The translations under genes and the position numbers were made by a program. Below the pieces are notes generated by a model. The model was not told where the DNA came from. It saw only the letters and a program-made list of their open reading frames with translations, and made no database searches. Positions 15,392-26,818 of a DNA stretch of 64,000 nucleotides are shown here, one piece after another (within the stretch, counting starts at the first letter, position 1; each line of letters begins with the position of its first letter). The stretch is from Bacillus sp. B15-48 (lineage in GTDB: Bacteria; Bacillota; Bacilli; Bacillales; Cytobacillaceae), in assembly GCF_016879755.1 (NCBI RefSeq), contig NZ_WOFU01000007.1, positions 124,001-188,000 on the forward strand, written 5' to 3'.

Positions 15392-17479
15392 CTATGTCAT
15401 CACCAAATAAGAAACTTCTTTGATTAATTCAAGTTGGCTTTTTAATGGAGCTGCCTCAGGAGCCTGTACAACATAATGATAGGTTCCCGATGACGTTAAT
15501 TCGCGGGCCTTTGTATTATCATTTAAATGCAATTGTAAAATATGTTTTATCCTTTGTTTTAATCTCCCCTCAAAAATAGGGAATAGGATTTCAATACGCT
15601 TATCCATATTTCTTGTCATCCAATCAGCCGAAGAAAGGAACACCTTTTCCTCGCCATTATGATGAAAATAGAAAATTCTGCTATGTTCTAAAAAGCGCCC
15701 AACAATACTAATCACTCGGATATTATCACTTACTTTTGCAATACCTGGTCGCAGACAACAAATCCCTCTAATAATTAAATCAATTTTAATTCCTGCAGAG
15801 GAAGCTTCATATAATTTTATAATAATCCTCTTGTCTGTTAAAGAATTCATCTTCGCAATAATCCGTCCATTTCCATATTTTTCATGAAAATGGATTTCCT
15901 CATCAATCAATTCGATAAATTTATCTCTTATATCGTATGGGGCAACGACTAAATGATGGTAGTCAGGCTTTTCCATATACCCGCTAAGGAAATTAAAAAA
16001 GTTTGTTGCATCAATGCCGAATTTGTGTTTCGTTGTCATATAACCGATATCGGTATAAGTTTTCGCTGTTTGATCATTATAATTTCCAGTACCTAAATGA
16101 ACAAAGCGTTCAATTTTTCCATTTCTACGGCGAACGACTAGGGTAATTTTGCTATGCGTTTTCAGATGGGTCATCCCATAAATAACATGGCATCCCGCTT
16201 TCTCAAGCTCCTTTGCCCATTGAACATTATTTTCTTCATCAAACCTAGCTTTTAGTTCGACTAACACCGTCACTTGCTTGCCATTCTCAGCCGCTCTCTT
16301 TAAGGCCTCAATGACAGGAGAATCCCCGCTTACCCGATATAACGTCTGTTTTATAGCAAGAACATCAGGGTCATCTGCTGCTTCCGAAATAAAATCAATC
16401 ACAGGCTGAAAGGATTCGTATGGATGATGAAATAATAAATCTTGCTTTAAGAGCTTAGCAAATAAATTCTCTTCTGATCGTAAATCAAGCGGCGGCTGGG
16501 GGATAAATGTTTCATAACGCAAGTTTTCGGTCCTGCCCGCCAAACATTTATAAAAAGAAAAAAGAAACGTACAATCTAAAGGCCCATCAATTGAATAGAG
16601 GTTATTATCACTCACTTCTAACTCGTCTTGCAAATAAGCAACAACCCTCTCATCTAATTCTTCTATACTAATTTCTAAACGAACAGCAGCGCCCCATTTA
16701 CGTTTCTTCAATTCTTTTTCAATTTCTAACAGAAGGTCTCTTGCTCCCTCCTCATGAATGGTTAAATCGGCATTTCTCGTGATTCTAAATTGAGTTACGG
16801 AAGTAACCCGAAATCCGCAAAACAATTTCTTGATAAAGTGGCAAATAATTTTTTCGATAAGAATAAACGAGTGGACATTTTCGCTAGGCAATTCAATAAA
16901 CCGCTCAAGAACAGATGGTACTTGAACAATGGCAAATTTACGTGTAGGATCTGCTTCAGGCCCCTCTTCAAGCTGGACAGCTAAATTCAAGCTTTTGTTT
17001 AGAAGAATTGGAAAAGGACGATAAGCATCCACTGCTAGAGGCGTTAGGACAGGGAAAACTTGTTCATCAAAGTACTGCTCAATAAATTGAAGCTGTTTGG
17101 AATCTAAATCAACCACTTCACGGAGTTGAATATGATGTTGATTTAATTCTGGGATTATTACATTCTTTAATGTATCTGTTTGTATCTGCACCAATTCATG
17201 TACCTTAACCGCAATCGCGTCGAGTTGTTCCTTCGGGGTGAGTCCTGCTTTATTTTCCGGCTTGTTAAAGCCAGCTTTTACCTGATCCTTTAGCCCAGCA
17301 ACTCGGACCATGAAAAACTCATCTAGATTTGAACTCACGATCGCTAAAAATTTGAGTCGTTCAAGCAAGGGGTTTCGCTCATCCATCGCTTCTTGTAGGA
17401 CTCTTTCATTAAAAGCTAACCAACTTAATTCTCTATTGATATAATAATCAGGCAAATGAAAGTCCATTTCTTCAGCCAT
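15392..17479 (-). CDS. ppk: Polyphosphate kinase 1
   Basis: A 695-residue PPK1 that reversibly makes inorganic polyphosphate from ATP. The N-terminal domain begins with YINRELSWLAFNERVLQEA, and the two phospholipase-D-like catalytic regions follow: YGMTHLKTHSKITLVVRR carries the autophosphorylated His, and FLEHSRIFYFHHNGEEKVFLSS the second conserved His. Length is normal for the family. The start at 17479 (MAEEMDFHLPDYY) has AAGGGG upstream and begins at the conserved domain; the in-frame Met at 17533 adds an unconserved stretch. It lies 143 bp after ppx on the same strand, so synthesis and breakdown of polyphosphate are probably co-regulated. Confidence 0.95.
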   Translation of the reverse strand: MAEEMDFHLPDYYINRELSWLAFNERVLQEAMDERNPLLERLKFLAIVSSNLDEFFMVRVAGLKDQVKAGFNKPENKAGLTPKEQLDAIAVKVHELVQIQTDTLKNVIIPELNQHHIQLREVVDLDSKQLQFIEQYFDEQVFPVLTPLAVDAYRPFPILLNKSLNLAVQLEEGPEADPTRKFAIVQVPSVLERFIELPSENVHSFILIEKIICHFIKKLFCGFRVTSVTQFRITRNADLTIHEEGARDLLLEIEKELKKRKWGAAVRLEISIEELDERVVAYLQDELEVSDNNLYSIDGPLDCTFLFSFYKCLAGRTENLRYETFIPQPPLDLRSEENLFAKLLKQDLLFHHPYESFQPVIDFISEAADDPDVLAIKQTLYRVSGDSPVIEALKRAAENGKQVTVLVELKARFDEENNVQWAKELEKAGCHVIYGMTHLKTHSKITLVVRRRNGKIERFVHLGTGNYNDQTAKTYTDIGYMTTKHKFGIDATNFFNFLSGYMEKPDYHHLVVAPYDIRDKFIELIDEEIHFHEKYGNGRIIAKMNSLTDKRIIIKLYEASSAGIKIDLIIRGICCLRPGIAKVSDNIRVISIVGRFLEHSRIFYFHHNGEEKVFLSSADWMTRNMDKRIEILFPIFEGRLKQRIKHILQLHLNDNTKARELTSSGTYHYVVQAPEAAPLKSQLELIKEVSYLVMT

Positions 17480-17622
17480 ATTTTTTACCCCTTTTACCCT
17501 TTTTCGACTATTTAATTCGCATTTTATAAACAAATGTGAAAAATGACAATTATTATGTCATATTTTATCAAATTAGGATAAAAGAAAGGTTAATACTTTG
17601 TAAATATTTCGTAAAAATCCTG

Positions 17623-19161
17623 TTAATTTGTAAAAATTAATCGAATTTCCTTTTCAATCGCCTTCTCAAGCTGGCGAGTATGTTTCTCTGCTTGGTATTT
17701 TTCTACAAAAGCATTTCCTTCATAACGCAAAGTCATTTTAAGTCCATTTGTCGCTTTTATTTTTTCTAAATAAATTTCCTTTATTATCCCCCGTTTAGAG
17801 GCATCAAGTGAAGCTGCTAATTTTGTAATTGCACCAGCAATTCTAATTTTCTGTAATTCTTCCTTGCTGAATTGGTCAACAAATGGGGCAATATATTGTT
17901 TGAATAATTGATAATTTTTAAATGAAGCGACTAACGCTAATATTAATCGTTGCCTATGGGTGATTCCATTGATTGACTTATTCGCCAGCAAATAAAACGT
18001 GTGTTGACTGCTTACATCAGAGTCAATATACTTTCCTAAGTAATAAACTTTTGCCCCTACTTCTAGAATTTTTTCATATTCATCGCTTTCTTGAGTGCCA
18101 TAAAGTTGCGACAATTGTGTGGAAATTTGTTTTGTTAAATTGGCAACTTGTTCGGAATGTTTCTGGTTTATTTGGTAATCATTTATTAACTCATCCATAC
18201 TTCTATTAAGAATATGATTTAAATTTGGACACTCTCCTCGGCCCTCATATTCCTTCATAAAAATGCCTTCCCGTAATCCTTTTCGGCTGAACATAAACGT
18301 TCCTGATTGAACATATTCACTTAATAACACAAAAACTGTTAATGCCGGTTGGATTAGATCGGCACGATCTTTTGACAACCCTTCAAGCTTTTCTAGTTCC
18401 TTCATACTTGAGGTTTCAACTAAGAGAAGGATATTTGTTAAATCTTTTTGCGTCATCGTATATTGATGAATCCCAGCTAAAGGATCGTTTTTTAAGTTTT
18501 GATCGATTTGAGCAACGTTTCTGGCGCTCCCACCAATCGCGATAATTGGAACCTTTAAACTCTTTAACCACTGAAGACTTTGAAATGACTCCTTAATATA
18601 AGCAACGAATCTCGCTTTTTCCGTTGCGTTTATTTGTCCTCCGCTAATAAACTGCTCTTTTAATGAAACGACCCCAAATGGAAAACTATGTGAATGAATT
18701 AATTTTCGCTTTTTAAAATAAGTGATTTCTGTGCTTCCGCCACCGATATCGATTGTAACTGCTTCATCAATTGGAGTAGTATGACTAACGGCAAAATAGC
18801 CGTAATATGCTTCCTCCTTCCCAGACAAGATTGTTATATCGAATCCTGTTTCAGCTTTGACGATTTTTAAAATTTCCTGTTTATTTACCGCTTGCCTTAT
18901 AGCTGCAGTGGCGACACACTTAACAGTATGAAGTTGGTGATAATCAAGGACTTCTTTAAATCCTTTAAGGATATGTAGTAATAAGTCAATTCCTTTATCC
19001 GCTAAGTCCCCTTGATCAGTTATATGATTACGCAACCTTGCAACGGTTTTAATATTTTCTATTTCCCTATATGTACGATTTTTATTTCCTTCATATATAA
19101 CAAGACGAATCGTATTTGAACCGATATCAATAATAGAGCGTTTTTCATTTCTCTTTTCCAT
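17623..19161 (-). CDS. ppx: Exopolyphosphatase, Ppx/GppA family
   Basis: A 512-residue protein with the ASKHA phosphatase fold: SIIDIGSNTIRLVIYEG (phosphate-1 loop, residues about 9-25), SGKEEAYYGYFAV, and VTIDIGGGSTEITYF (phosphate-2 loop), then an HD-like helical C-terminal domain (about 310-512). This length and domain order match Ppx enzymes that release phosphate from polyphosphate or convert pppGpp to ppGpp. The gene lies directly upstream of ppk, forming a ppx-ppk pair. AAGGAG precedes the ATG. Confidence 0.9.
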   Translation of the reverse strand: MEKRNEKRSIIDIGSNTIRLVIYEGNKNRTYREIENIKTVARLRNHITDQGDLADKGIDLLLHILKGFKEVLDYHQLHTVKCVATAAIRQAVNKQEILKIVKAETGFDITILSGKEEAYYGYFAVSHTTPIDEAVTIDIGGGSTEITYFKKRKLIHSHSFPFGVVSLKEQFISGGQINATEKARFVAYIKESFQSLQWLKSLKVPIIAIGGSARNVAQIDQNLKNDPLAGIHQYTMTQKDLTNILLLVETSSMKELEKLEGLSKDRADLIQPALTVFVLLSEYVQSGTFMFSRKGLREGIFMKEYEGRGECPNLNHILNRSMDELINDYQINQKHSEQVANLTKQISTQLSQLYGTQESDEYEKILEVGAKVYYLGKYIDSDVSSQHTFYLLANKSINGITHRQRLILALVASFKNYQLFKQYIAPFVDQFSKEELQKIRIAGAITKLAASLDASKRGIIKEIYLEKIKATNGLKMTLRYEGNAFVEKYQAEKHTRQLEKAIEKEIRLIFTN

Positions 19162-19253
19162 CGATAACTCCTTCTTTCTTTGCTTTAACCATTATACTAT
19201 TTCTTCCAATATTCACTACTTATTGAAAAAACGAGGTTGAGTGTTTTCATTTA

Positions 19254-19281
19254 CTTAAAAAAAGGCCAAATCGGCCTTTAT
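19254..19281 (-). terminator. Rho-independent terminator at the end of the cheR operon
   Basis: AAAGGCC and GGCCTTT pair around AAATC and are followed on the minus strand by TTTTTTTAAG. The stem starts within the cheR stop codon. Confidence 0.8.
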
Positions 19282-20144
19282 TTTACTTTTTTATATAATT
19301 TCTGATTAGTGATTATTCCTTCATAACTGTCAGCTAACGATGTAAAAGCGATTGTCTCTTTATCTCCTAAACCAAGAACGCCTAACATGACTAAACTATC
19401 ATAGAAAAGGCGATGCACCTTTTCCTGGAGAGACTTATTAAAATAGATTAAAACATTCCTACAAAAAATCACATGAAATTCATTAAATGATTGATCCGTT
19501 ACTAAATTATGTTGTGCGAAAACAACATTTTTTCTAAGATCACTGTTCATTTGAACCTGATCCCCTGAAACAGAATAATAGTCAGAAAATGCTTCCTTTC
19601 CCCCAGATTGAAAGTAATTGCTCGTATATTTCCTCATTTTATTTATTGAATAGTGTCCTGATTTAGCAATTTTCAATCCTTCAGAATTCATATCGGTTGC
19701 ATAGATTTTTGTTTTATCATAGATTCCTTCCTCATGAAGCAAAATTGCCAGCGAATATAGCTCTTCTCCAGTCGAACAACCGGCTATCCAAATCCGAATC
19801 GATGGATACGTTCGTAACATAGGAATCACTTGTTCACGGAAATTCAGGAAAAAGGCTGGGTCGCGAAACATTTCCGTCACATTAATCGAAAAGTCTGCTA
19901 ACAGCCGCCTTAAACATGCAGGATCATGTAAAATCTTTTCAAGCAATCCAGTGATGCTCGTAAGTTTCTCGGATTGAATTCGATGCCATACTCTTCTTCG
20001 AATCGAATGATAGGCATAGTTTCGAAAATCATATCCATACCAGCCGTACAATCCTTCCAGCAATAACTTCATTTCTAGTTTTTCAAGCTCCTCATTATCG
20101 ACGGAAATTTGTGCGTCCTTGTTCCCTTTTTCACTCGAAGACAT
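19278..20144 (-). CDS. CheR-type methyltransferase
   Basis: A 288-residue CheR: helical N-terminal domain, then FSINVTEMFRDPAFF, the SAM-binding IWIAGCSTGEELYSLAILL and VIFCRNVLIYFNKSLQEK, all typical of protein-glutamate methyltransferases. The window holds no chemoreceptor, CheB or other chemotaxis gene. Instead it is the last gene of a three-gene operon, 10 bp after a large hybrid histidine kinase. In such settings CheR proteins are thought to modify non-chemotaxis signalling proteins; here the kinase itself is a candidate substrate, but that is inference. Confidence 0.88.
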   Translation of the reverse strand: MSSSEKGNKDAQISVDNEELEKLEMKLLLEGLYGWYGYDFRNYAYHSIRRRVWHRIQSEKLTSITGLLEKILHDPACLRRLLADFSINVTEMFRDPAFFLNFREQVIPMLRTYPSIRIWIAGCSTGEELYSLAILLHEEGIYDKTKIYATDMNSEGLKIAKSGHYSINKMRKYTSNYFQSGGKEAFSDYYSVSGDQVQMNSDLRKNVVFAQHNLVTDQSFNEFHVIFCRNVLIYFNKSLQEKVHRLFYDSLVMLGVLGLGDKETIAFTSLADSYEGIITNQKLYKKVK

Positions 20145-20154
20145 CCTTCCATCC

Positions 20155-23100
20155 CTACTTCCCTTTCTGACTATACAGCCACACAGCCATTAATGAAATA
20201 AGCCGATCCGGATCTACTGGTTTCCTTATATAATCAGACGCTCCGGCTTCCATGCATTTCCTACGATCTTCTTTCATTGCCTTTGCTGTAAGGGCAATGA
20301 TTGGTAACTGTTCAAATTGTCGTTCCGTTCGTATCGTTCGGATTGTTTCATATCCGTCCATTTCAGGCATCATAATATCCATTAAAACGAGGTCAAAATT
20401 GGGATTTTCTTTAAGGATTTCTAAGCATTCTTTTCCATTTTCTGCGAAAGCAATATTCATTTCATATTGTTCAAGAATACTTGATATCGCATAGATATTC
20501 CTAACATCGTCATCGACAAGCAAAATATCCTTTCCTTTAAGGTCAGAGATATTCACCGGTAATTTGGTCTCTATTTCTTCGATGCCTTCAAGCTCGTCAC
20601 TGTTTGAAGATAGGTATAGTTCCAACTCTTCAACTAACCTTTGTGGTGAATGGCCATCCTTAATAATAATCGTATGCGAATACTTATTTAAATACATTTC
20701 TTCTTTTGAAGTTAAATTTCTTCCAGTATAGATAATTACCTTTAAATCAGCATTAAATATATACGGTTTAATCTCTTCGAGTAAGTGAAACCCATCCGTA
20801 TCAGATAATCTTAGATCAAGTACTAAACAGTCCACTTCATTGACTTTTAACTCCTCAACCGCCTCTTTTCCAGTCGATACTGCTTTAATGATTACATTCA
20901 TATTGCCGATTAATTCCATTAAGCTATTCCGTTGTTTAAAATCGTCATCCACAATCAATAGACGCTTAATCTCTTTGTTTTTACTAGGTTCAGTATTCAC
21001 ATTTGTCCTTTGTTCATCCTTCACTCTCTTGTTTGGTTCACTTCCTACAGCCACTTCATTAACAATGGGCTCTGATTCATATTGATTATCCAAATAGAAT
21101 GTAAATTCACTTCCCAATCCTTCCACACTTTTGACCTTGATTTCCCCTCCTAATAGACTAGAAATCTCACGAGAAATGGATAACCCTAAGCCTGTGCCTC
21201 CATATTTGCGACTTGTTGTTCCATCCGCTTGCTGAAACGCTTCGAAAATCAATTCTTGTTTCTCACTTGGGATCCCAATTCCAGTATCCGCAACCGTAAA
21301 GGCGAACCGTTCATGATAATCAATTTCTAATTTCACTTCGCCCTTTTCTGTAAACTTAAAAGCATTGGCTAAAAGATTTTTCAACACTTGCTTGATTCTT
21401 TGTTCATCACTATAAATAAATGCCGGGATAGATGGCTTAACATCAATATAAAATTGCAAACCTTTTTCATTCGCAAGCGGTCTAAACCTTTGTTCAACAA
21501 ACTTTATTAAATCCTTTAACGAAACTTTGCTAATAACAACATCCATTTTCCCTGATTCAATTTTTGTTAAATCGAGAATATCATTAATCAACACCAATAA
21601 ATCTTGACCAGATGAATAAATCGTTTTTGAGTACTCGATTTGCTTTTCCGATAGATTGCCACTCGGATTATCAGCAAGCAGTTTAGAAAGAATTAACAAA
21701 CTATTTAACGGTGTCCGTAATTCATGTGACATATTTGCGAGAAACTCAGATTTATATTTTGAACTAATCGCGAGCTGTCTCGCCTTTTCCTCTAATTCAG
21801 CATGTGCCTTTTCTACTTCTCGGTTCGTCATTTCAAATTTTTCATTTTGTTCTTTTAATACATCCGCTTTTTTCTTTAACTCGACATTTGTTTCTTCTAA
21901 TTCTTCTTGCTGGGCTTGCAGCCTTTCTTCTGATTGGCGCAACGCTTGCGCTTGTTCCTCTAATTCTTCATTCGTAACTCTAAGCTCTTCTTGTTGAGAT
22001 TGCAGTTCTTCAGACTGCGCTTGGATTTCTTCCATTAATGTCTGCGATTCTTCTAATAGTTTTGCTAATTGAATTCGTCCTATAACACTATCAAGGATGA
22101 TTCCAAGTCGACTGACGATTTCTTCTAAGAATGTCTGCTTATTTTCATCAAACGGTTTAAACGAGGCAATTTCGAGAACGGCTTCGACATCATCTCCAAA
22201 GATAATCGGCAACACATAGACATTTAAAGGTGGAGCCTCACCTAAGCCTGAATGAATTTGCACATAATCGGCCGGCACATTTGTAAGAATAATCGGCGTT
22301 TTCTCTAACACAGCTTGTCCGATAAGACCCTCACCAGGGGTGAATGTGGTGGAAAGATGTTTTCTTTCTTTATAACCATAGGATGCAAGCAATTTATAGG
22401 ATGGTTCTTTCTCCTTAGTTTCATTCAAGTCTTTCACATAAACGACCGCATGTCCTGACTCTGTTAAAGGAACAATTTTTGAAAGCAATGTACGGCTTAA
22501 CGTTTCTAAATCATGTTTCCCGTATAAACTTGTGATAACATCCGTAATACTCGATTTACTCCATATAAGATTTTGTTCTTTTTCTATTTGCTCTTCTAAT
22601 GAGTGAAGCATTTTATTAAACGAACTAGCAACCTCATCAATCTCATCACTTGAATGGACTTCAACCCTAGTGCTTATTTCTTCTTTCCCATTGGCCACGC
22701 GGCTCATCACACTTGAAACTCCATTCAACCGTTGAACAATTGACCAAATGTTTTTAGTAATAAGGAACATGACGACGATGATAATAATAATCGCAATAAA
22801 ACTAATCCATTTGATGCTTTGCTCAAATTCATGTTGATATGCTTCTAATGACGAATTCATATTTGTAGCAAAATAACGGGTAATGTCAGCAGTAACCTTA
22901 AAAAACTCCTCATGTATAGGATGACCTGTGCGATTAATTAACTCAATCGCTTCTCCTTTTTTCCCTTCAGTTATGAGACGAACCACTTGATCTTTATAAA
23001 CGGTAAAATTCGCATTTAAACTTTTTAAGTTGTCCACCATTTCCTTTTCTTCCGCGGTATCAACTTGTGAACCAAGAGCAGCGATGTTTTGCGTAACCGC

Positions 23101-23361
23101 ATCGCTTTCCTTTTGCAATCTGCTTACCTCTTTTTCTAATGAAGCCTGTTCCTCCCAAATGACAAGATTACGCATACTAATTGCTTCATTCTTTACTCCT
23201 ATGTGAATGGATACTGCTAATTCTTTTAAAGTATTACCTTCTTGTGAGGCAGTAATAATCTTTTGCATACCTGAAAATTGGAACCATACAATTGCTAGTA
23301 ATAGGAAGATAAGAATAGGAAATATACTAAGCCCTAGTAATAACTTAGTTTTTATTTTCAT
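20155..23361 (-). CDS. Hybrid sensor histidine kinase (TM-HAMP-GAF-HisKA-HATPase-REC-REC)
   Basis: A 1068-residue protein. Two membrane helices (about 8-27 and 185-203) flank a helical extracytoplasmic sensor; then come HAMP (about 205-258), GAF (about 275-425), a long Glu/Gln-rich coiled coil (about 430-530), HisKA with the phospho-acceptor in [12 protein letters not shown] (His546), an HATPase with DTGIGIP and [12 protein letters not shown], and two receiver domains with acceptor Asp in [12 protein letters not shown] and [13 protein letters not shown]. The start overlaps the upstream REC-GGDEF-EAL stop by four bases (ATGA). The signal it senses is unknown. Phosphate could pass to its own receivers or to the REC domain of the upstream gene's product. 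Confidence 0.93.
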   Translation of the reverse strand: MKIKTKLLLGLSIFPILIFLLLAIVWFQFSGMQKIITASQEGNTLKELAVSIHIGVKNEAISMRNLVIWEEQASLEKEVSRLQKESDAVTQNIAALGSQVDTAEEKEMVDNLKSLNANFTVYKDQVVRLITEGKKGEAIELINRTGHPIHEEFFKVTADITRYFATNMNSSLEAYQHEFEQSIKWISFIAIIIIIVVMFLITKNIWSIVQRLNGVSSVMSRVANGKEEISTRVEVHSSDEIDEVASSFNKMLHSLEEQIEKEQNLIWSKSSITDVITSLYGKHDLETLSRTLLSKIVPLTESGHAVVYVKDLNETKEKEPSYKLLASYGYKERKHLSTTFTPGEGLIGQAVLEKTPIILTNVPADYVQIHSGLGEAPPLNVYVLPIIFGDDVEAVLEIASFKPFDENKQTFLEEIVSRLGIILDSVIGRIQLAKLLEESQTLMEEIQAQSEELQSQQEELRVTNEELEEQAQALRQSEERLQAQQEELEETNVELKKKADVLKEQNEKFEMTNREVEKAHAELEEKARQLAISSKYKSEFLANMSHELRTPLNSLLILSKLLADNPSGNLSEKQIEYSKTIYSSGQDLLVLINDILDLTKIESGKMDVVISKVSLKDLIKFVEQRFRPLANEKGLQFYIDVKPSIPAFIYSDEQRIKQVLKNLLANAFKFTEKGEVKLEIDYHERFAFTVADTGIGIPSEKQELIFEAFQQADGTTSRKYGGTGLGLSISREISSLLGGEIKVKSVEGLGSEFTFYLDNQYESEPIVNEVAVGSEPNKRVKDEQRTNVNTEPSKNKEIKRLLIVDDDFKQRNSLMELIGNMNVIIKAVSTGKEAVEELKVNEVDCLVLDLRLSDTDGFHLLEEIKPYIFNADLKVIIYTGRNLTSKEEMYLNKYSHTIIIKDGHSPQRLVEELELYLSSNSDELEGIEEIETKLPVNISDLKGKDILLVDDDVRNIYAISSILEQYEMNIAFAENGKECLEILKENPNFDLVLMDIMMPEMDGYETIRTIRTERQFEQLPIIALTAKAMKEDRRKCMEAGASDYIRKPVDPDRLISLMAVWLYSQKGK

Positions 23362-25613
23362 AGTTTTACTCCTTGGCTATCTGCTCTCATGATTTGGTGT
23401 AAATTGATGTTTGCCTCGGTCGTTTTTTCTTCGACTAAATGAGGGTTTTCTTTGTTTTTCAGTAAAAATTCTTCAAATTCATTTGCAAGAATTGGAGGAC
23501 TAAATAAGTACCCTTGAATTTCTTCACAATGTAAATCAGTTAAAACATTTAATTGTTCCGTCGTTTCGACTCCTTCAGCGACCACAGACATACGTAAACT
23601 ATGCGCTAAAGAAATAATCGCCTGAATAAACGCAATGCTTTCTTGTGAATTATTTGAAAGGTCTTGAATAAAGGATTTATCAATTTTCAAGGAATGGACT
23701 GGGAAATGCCTTAAATAGTTTAATGAAGAGTAGCCGGTGCCAAAGTCATCCATACTTAAATAAATTCCCAATTCCCTTAATTTCTTCAATGTTTGTGTCA
23801 TCGCTACTTCGTTCTTGAAAACAATCGATTCGGTGATTTCAATCTCCAATAAATCGGCAGTATTCCCTGTTTCATCAAGAATTTGAGCAATTGTCTCAAC
23901 CAAATCTTTTTGCAGAAATTGCTGGGAAGAAAAGTTGACGGCCATTCGAATCGGTGACAAACCCGCTTGTTGCCACGCACGATTTTGCCGACACGCTTCT
24001 TGCAATACCCATTCACCTATCTCAACAATTTGACCTGTTTCTTCAGCCAATGGAATGAACTCTGCAGGGAAAATGTTGCCCCAACTTGGATGTTTCCAAC
24101 GAATTAATGCCTCTGCACTCGTTACTTTGCCTGTGGCAATATTAATTCGTGGTTGAAAAACTAAGAAAAACTCGTTCTGTTCAATTGCTTTGCGCAAATC
24201 ATTTTGCAAATTAAAACTCCGAAACGATTGTAGATTCATTCCCGAATGGTACACCTTATACATATTTTTCCCTTGCTCTTTTGCTCTGTACAATGCTGCA
24301 TCCGCGTTCTTAATTAATGTCATTGCATCTTCGCCGTCAAAAGGAAAGACACTGATTCCAATGCATGCCGTAATAAATAATTCAAATCTATCAATAAAGA
24401 AGGGCTGTTTAAACGCTTCTAGAATTACCTCAGCGAACTCTAAAGCTTCGTCTCTATTTGTGTTGGGCAATAAAAGATTAAACTCATCTCCGCCAACTCT
24501 TGCGACAAAGTCATCTTCACGCAAGCAGTTCATTAATCGCTCTGCCATTTCTTGAAGCGCGCTATCACCAATTAAATGGCCTAAGGAATCATTAATAAAC
24601 TTAAAATGATCCATGTCTACATACAGCAACGCAAACGGCTCTTGCACTTTTTTTGCCACCGGGATGATGCGATTGATTTCATCATTAAAGTTACGTCTAT
24701 TTGGAAGATTTGTTAACCAGTCATGATAGGCCATATGTGTAATGGTTTCTTCATATTGCTTTTGGTTTGTAAGGTCCCGAATTGTAATAGCAACAATACA
24801 TTTATCTTGTACAAAACGTTTCCCTACTTGGATTTCAGCTGGGAATAAACTTCCGTCTTTCTTAGTAGCCATCAGTTCCTTTAGCTTTCCATTCCTTTGA
24901 ATCTTTTCTGCCTGACTAATCATTTCCAACATGCTTTTAACAGATTTAAGGGAAGAGGGTTCAGAAAATAATAAGTGAATGTTTTTACCTAGTAATTCCG
25001 CCTCTTCAAACCCAAAAGCCATTTCTACTGCTGGGTTTGCCTTTAAAATCGTGCCTTTTTCATCAATTATCAGCATTGAATCAATCGAGGTCTCACTAAT
25101 TACATTAGATAATTCTTCGGAAATACGAAGCTGTGATGTCGTTTTTGAAAGAGTTAAATAGGAATTTTCTAATTCGTCTCTTTGTTTCTTTAGTTCTTCT
25201 GCTTGCTTCTTTAATATTTGGTTCACTTTGTAAATTTCAACAAAGGCGTCTACTTTTGCTTTAAGGATAATCGAATCAAATGGTTTTAGGAGATAATCAA
25301 CGGCTCCCATGGAATATCCAGTAAAGATATGCTCAGATTCCATATTATTTGCTGTAATAAATAAAATTGGAACGTTTCTAGTTTTCTCACGTGCTTTAAT
25401 AATTTCTGCTGTCTCAAATCCGTCTATGCCAGGCATTTGGACATCTAGCAAAACCGCAGCAACCTCATTTTTTAATAAAAACCTTAAAGCCTCCTCACCG
25501 GAGGAAGCTTTGATAATATTTAATTCTTCTCGTTCAATAATCGCTTCGAGTGCTAATAAATTTTCAGGGCGATCATCGACTATGAGAATATTTACCTTTT
25601 CATTAAAAGTCAT
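23358..25613 (-). CDS. Response regulator with PAS, GGDEF and EAL domains (c-di-GMP turnover)
   Basis: A 751-residue protein: REC domain with acceptor Asp57 (LLDVQMPG), a helical linker, PAS (about 165-290), GGDEF (about 300-465) and EAL (about 480-735). The diguanylate cyclase site reads GGDEF, with an RxxD product-inhibition site (REDD) five residues before it. The phosphodiesterase site keeps EALIRWKHP and [13 protein letters not shown]. Both activities therefore look possible, with the balance set by phosphorylation. It is the first gene of a tightly coupled operon with the hybrid kinase and CheR. GGAGG lies about 12 bases before the ATG. Confidence 0.93.
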   Translation of the reverse strand: MTFNEKVNILIVDDRPENLLALEAIIEREELNIIKASSGEEALRFLLKNEVAAVLLDVQMPGIDGFETAEIIKAREKTRNVPILFITANNMESEHIFTGYSMGAVDYLLKPFDSIILKAKVDAFVEIYKVNQILKKQAEELKKQRDELENSYLTLSKTTSQLRISEELSNVISETSIDSMLIIDEKGTILKANPAVEMAFGFEEAELLGKNIHLLFSEPSSLKSVKSMLEMISQAEKIQRNGKLKELMATKKDGSLFPAEIQVGKRFVQDKCIVAITIRDLTNQKQYEETITHMAYHDWLTNLPNRRNFNDEINRIIPVAKKVQEPFALLYVDMDHFKFINDSLGHLIGDSALQEMAERLMNCLREDDFVARVGGDEFNLLLPNTNRDEALEFAEVILEAFKQPFFIDRFELFITACIGISVFPFDGEDAMTLIKNADAALYRAKEQGKNMYKVYHSGMNLQSFRSFNLQNDLRKAIEQNEFFLVFQPRINIATGKVTSAEALIRWKHPSWGNIFPAEFIPLAEETGQIVEIGEWVLQEACRQNRAWQQAGLSPIRMAVNFSSQQFLQKDLVETIAQILDETGNTADLLEIEITESIVFKNEVAMTQTLKKLRELGIYLSMDDFGTGYSSLNYLRHFPVHSLKIDKSFIQDLSNNSQESIAFIQAIISLAHSLRMSVVAEGVETTEQLNVLTDLHCEEIQGYLFSPPILANEFEEFLLKNKENPHLVEEKTTEANINLHQIMRADSQGVKL

Positions 25614-25823
25614 ATGGAAATCATTCCTCCAAAGTAAAAGCTAGTTTCCAGCTTTTACAGCATCAATTCAGTTTGCTTCACCTGTGTACGACTAATTAGA
25701 TAACAATTCACATATGGTGCTATTCCCATTATGACAAAATTTTTCAATAGCTGATATAGTTTTTTAGAAAAATAAAAGAGTGGGAAATACTACATTTTTA
25801 AGGAAGTGTCCGTTCATCTCTCA

Positions 25824-25872
25824 ACAAAAAAAAGAGTGCCCCGTATTAATAACCTAGGTACTCTTTTTTTTA
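25824..25872 (-). terminator. Rho-independent terminator of the opuA operon
   Basis: AAAAAGAGTGCC and GGTACTCTTTTT pair with one mismatch around a 16-base loop. The A-tract before the stem gives the minus-strand T-run. It follows the opuAC stop codon. Confidence 0.75.
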
Positions 25873-25882
25873 GATTTAATTT

Positions 25883-26806
25883 TTATTTAAGATCATCAAT
25901 TGAATCGATATCCATATAGCTTGGTACGACAAGGCCTGTTTTTGCACCTTCTAGATTTACTCCGAGATTTTCCATGTCCTCACCGTATTCAGCTTCATAA
26001 TCTGCATGTGTTAATGGCAGCCAAGCAGCGACCGTTGCATCCGCATTCCCTCTTGCTACTGATGCAAACATCGGACCCGCTTCAAGTTGAACTAATTTCA
26101 CATCATAACCAATACTTTCTAATGCAATACCAACTACATTTGTACTAGCAATCTCAGAATCCCAAGCAACATATGCGAGTGAAATTTCGTCACCATCCAC
26201 TTCTTCGGCGCCTTCTACCCATTCAGCAACTTTGTCGCTATTTTCTTCAACCCATTTAGCAGCAGCCTCTGCCGGATCGGTTCCTTCTTGAATCTCAACC
26301 ATGACAGTAGCCATATCATCTGGAGTCCAGAAAAATTGGTCTAACACTGTGTAGGCACTTGGCTGATCATCCTTCAACCCTGGACGTACAAATGTTTCAA
26401 TTGTTTCTTCTTCACCATAAATTCCTTTTGAATCTTCAAGATATTTCAAATCATACTTGGCAAACTTCCAGTGAGGTGTCCAGCCAGTCACAATGATTGG
26501 TTCTTCCCTGTCATATGCCTTTCGAAGCTCTGAAGCCATGGCAGCTGAAGATGACTCTACTAGGTTCCAATCTGCTAAATTTTCATATTCTACTAGAGCA
26601 GTTTGTGTCGCTTGCATAATCCCCGCTCCTGGTTCAATTCCGATAATCTTATAATCTACTTGTTCACCAATTGATTCTGTGCTGTTAGTATCTGTATCCG
26701 TTCCTTCCTCATTTGCATCCCCTGAACTTTGCTCTGAATTTCCACATGCTGCTAACAGCAAGGCGAGAAGCAATACAATTGAAAGTACTACCCTTTTCTT
26801 AAACAT
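25883..26806 (-). CDS. opuAC: Glycine betaine ABC transporter substrate-binding lipoprotein
   Basis: A 307-residue lipoprotein with signal peptide and lipobox LLAAC (Cys about residue 21), a low-complexity Ser/Glu/Thr linker, and an OpuAC-type ligand-binding domain. GWTPHWKFAKYDLKYL and AYVAWDSEIASTN provide the Trp residues expected to form the aromatic cage for a trimethylammonium group. It should capture glycine betaine, or a related compatible solute such as proline betaine, and deliver it to the permease encoded just upstream. Third gene of opuAA-opuAB-opuAC. Exact substrate range is inferred from the family. Confidence 0.9.
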   Translation of the reverse strand: MFKKRVVLSIVLLLALLLAACGNSEQSSGDANEEGTDTDTNSTESIGEQVDYKIIGIEPGAGIMQATQTALVEYENLADWNLVESSSAAMASELRKAYDREEPIIVTGWTPHWKFAKYDLKYLEDSKGIYGEEETIETFVRPGLKDDQPSAYTVLDQFFWTPDDMATVMVEIQEGTDPAEAAAKWVEENSDKVAEWVEGAEEVDGDEISLAYVAWDSEIASTNVVGIALESIGYDVKLVQLEAGPMFASVARGNADATVAAWLPLTHADYEAEYGEDMENLGVNLEGAKTGLVVPSYMDIDSIDDLK

Positions 26807-26818
26807 AAAAATTCCTCC

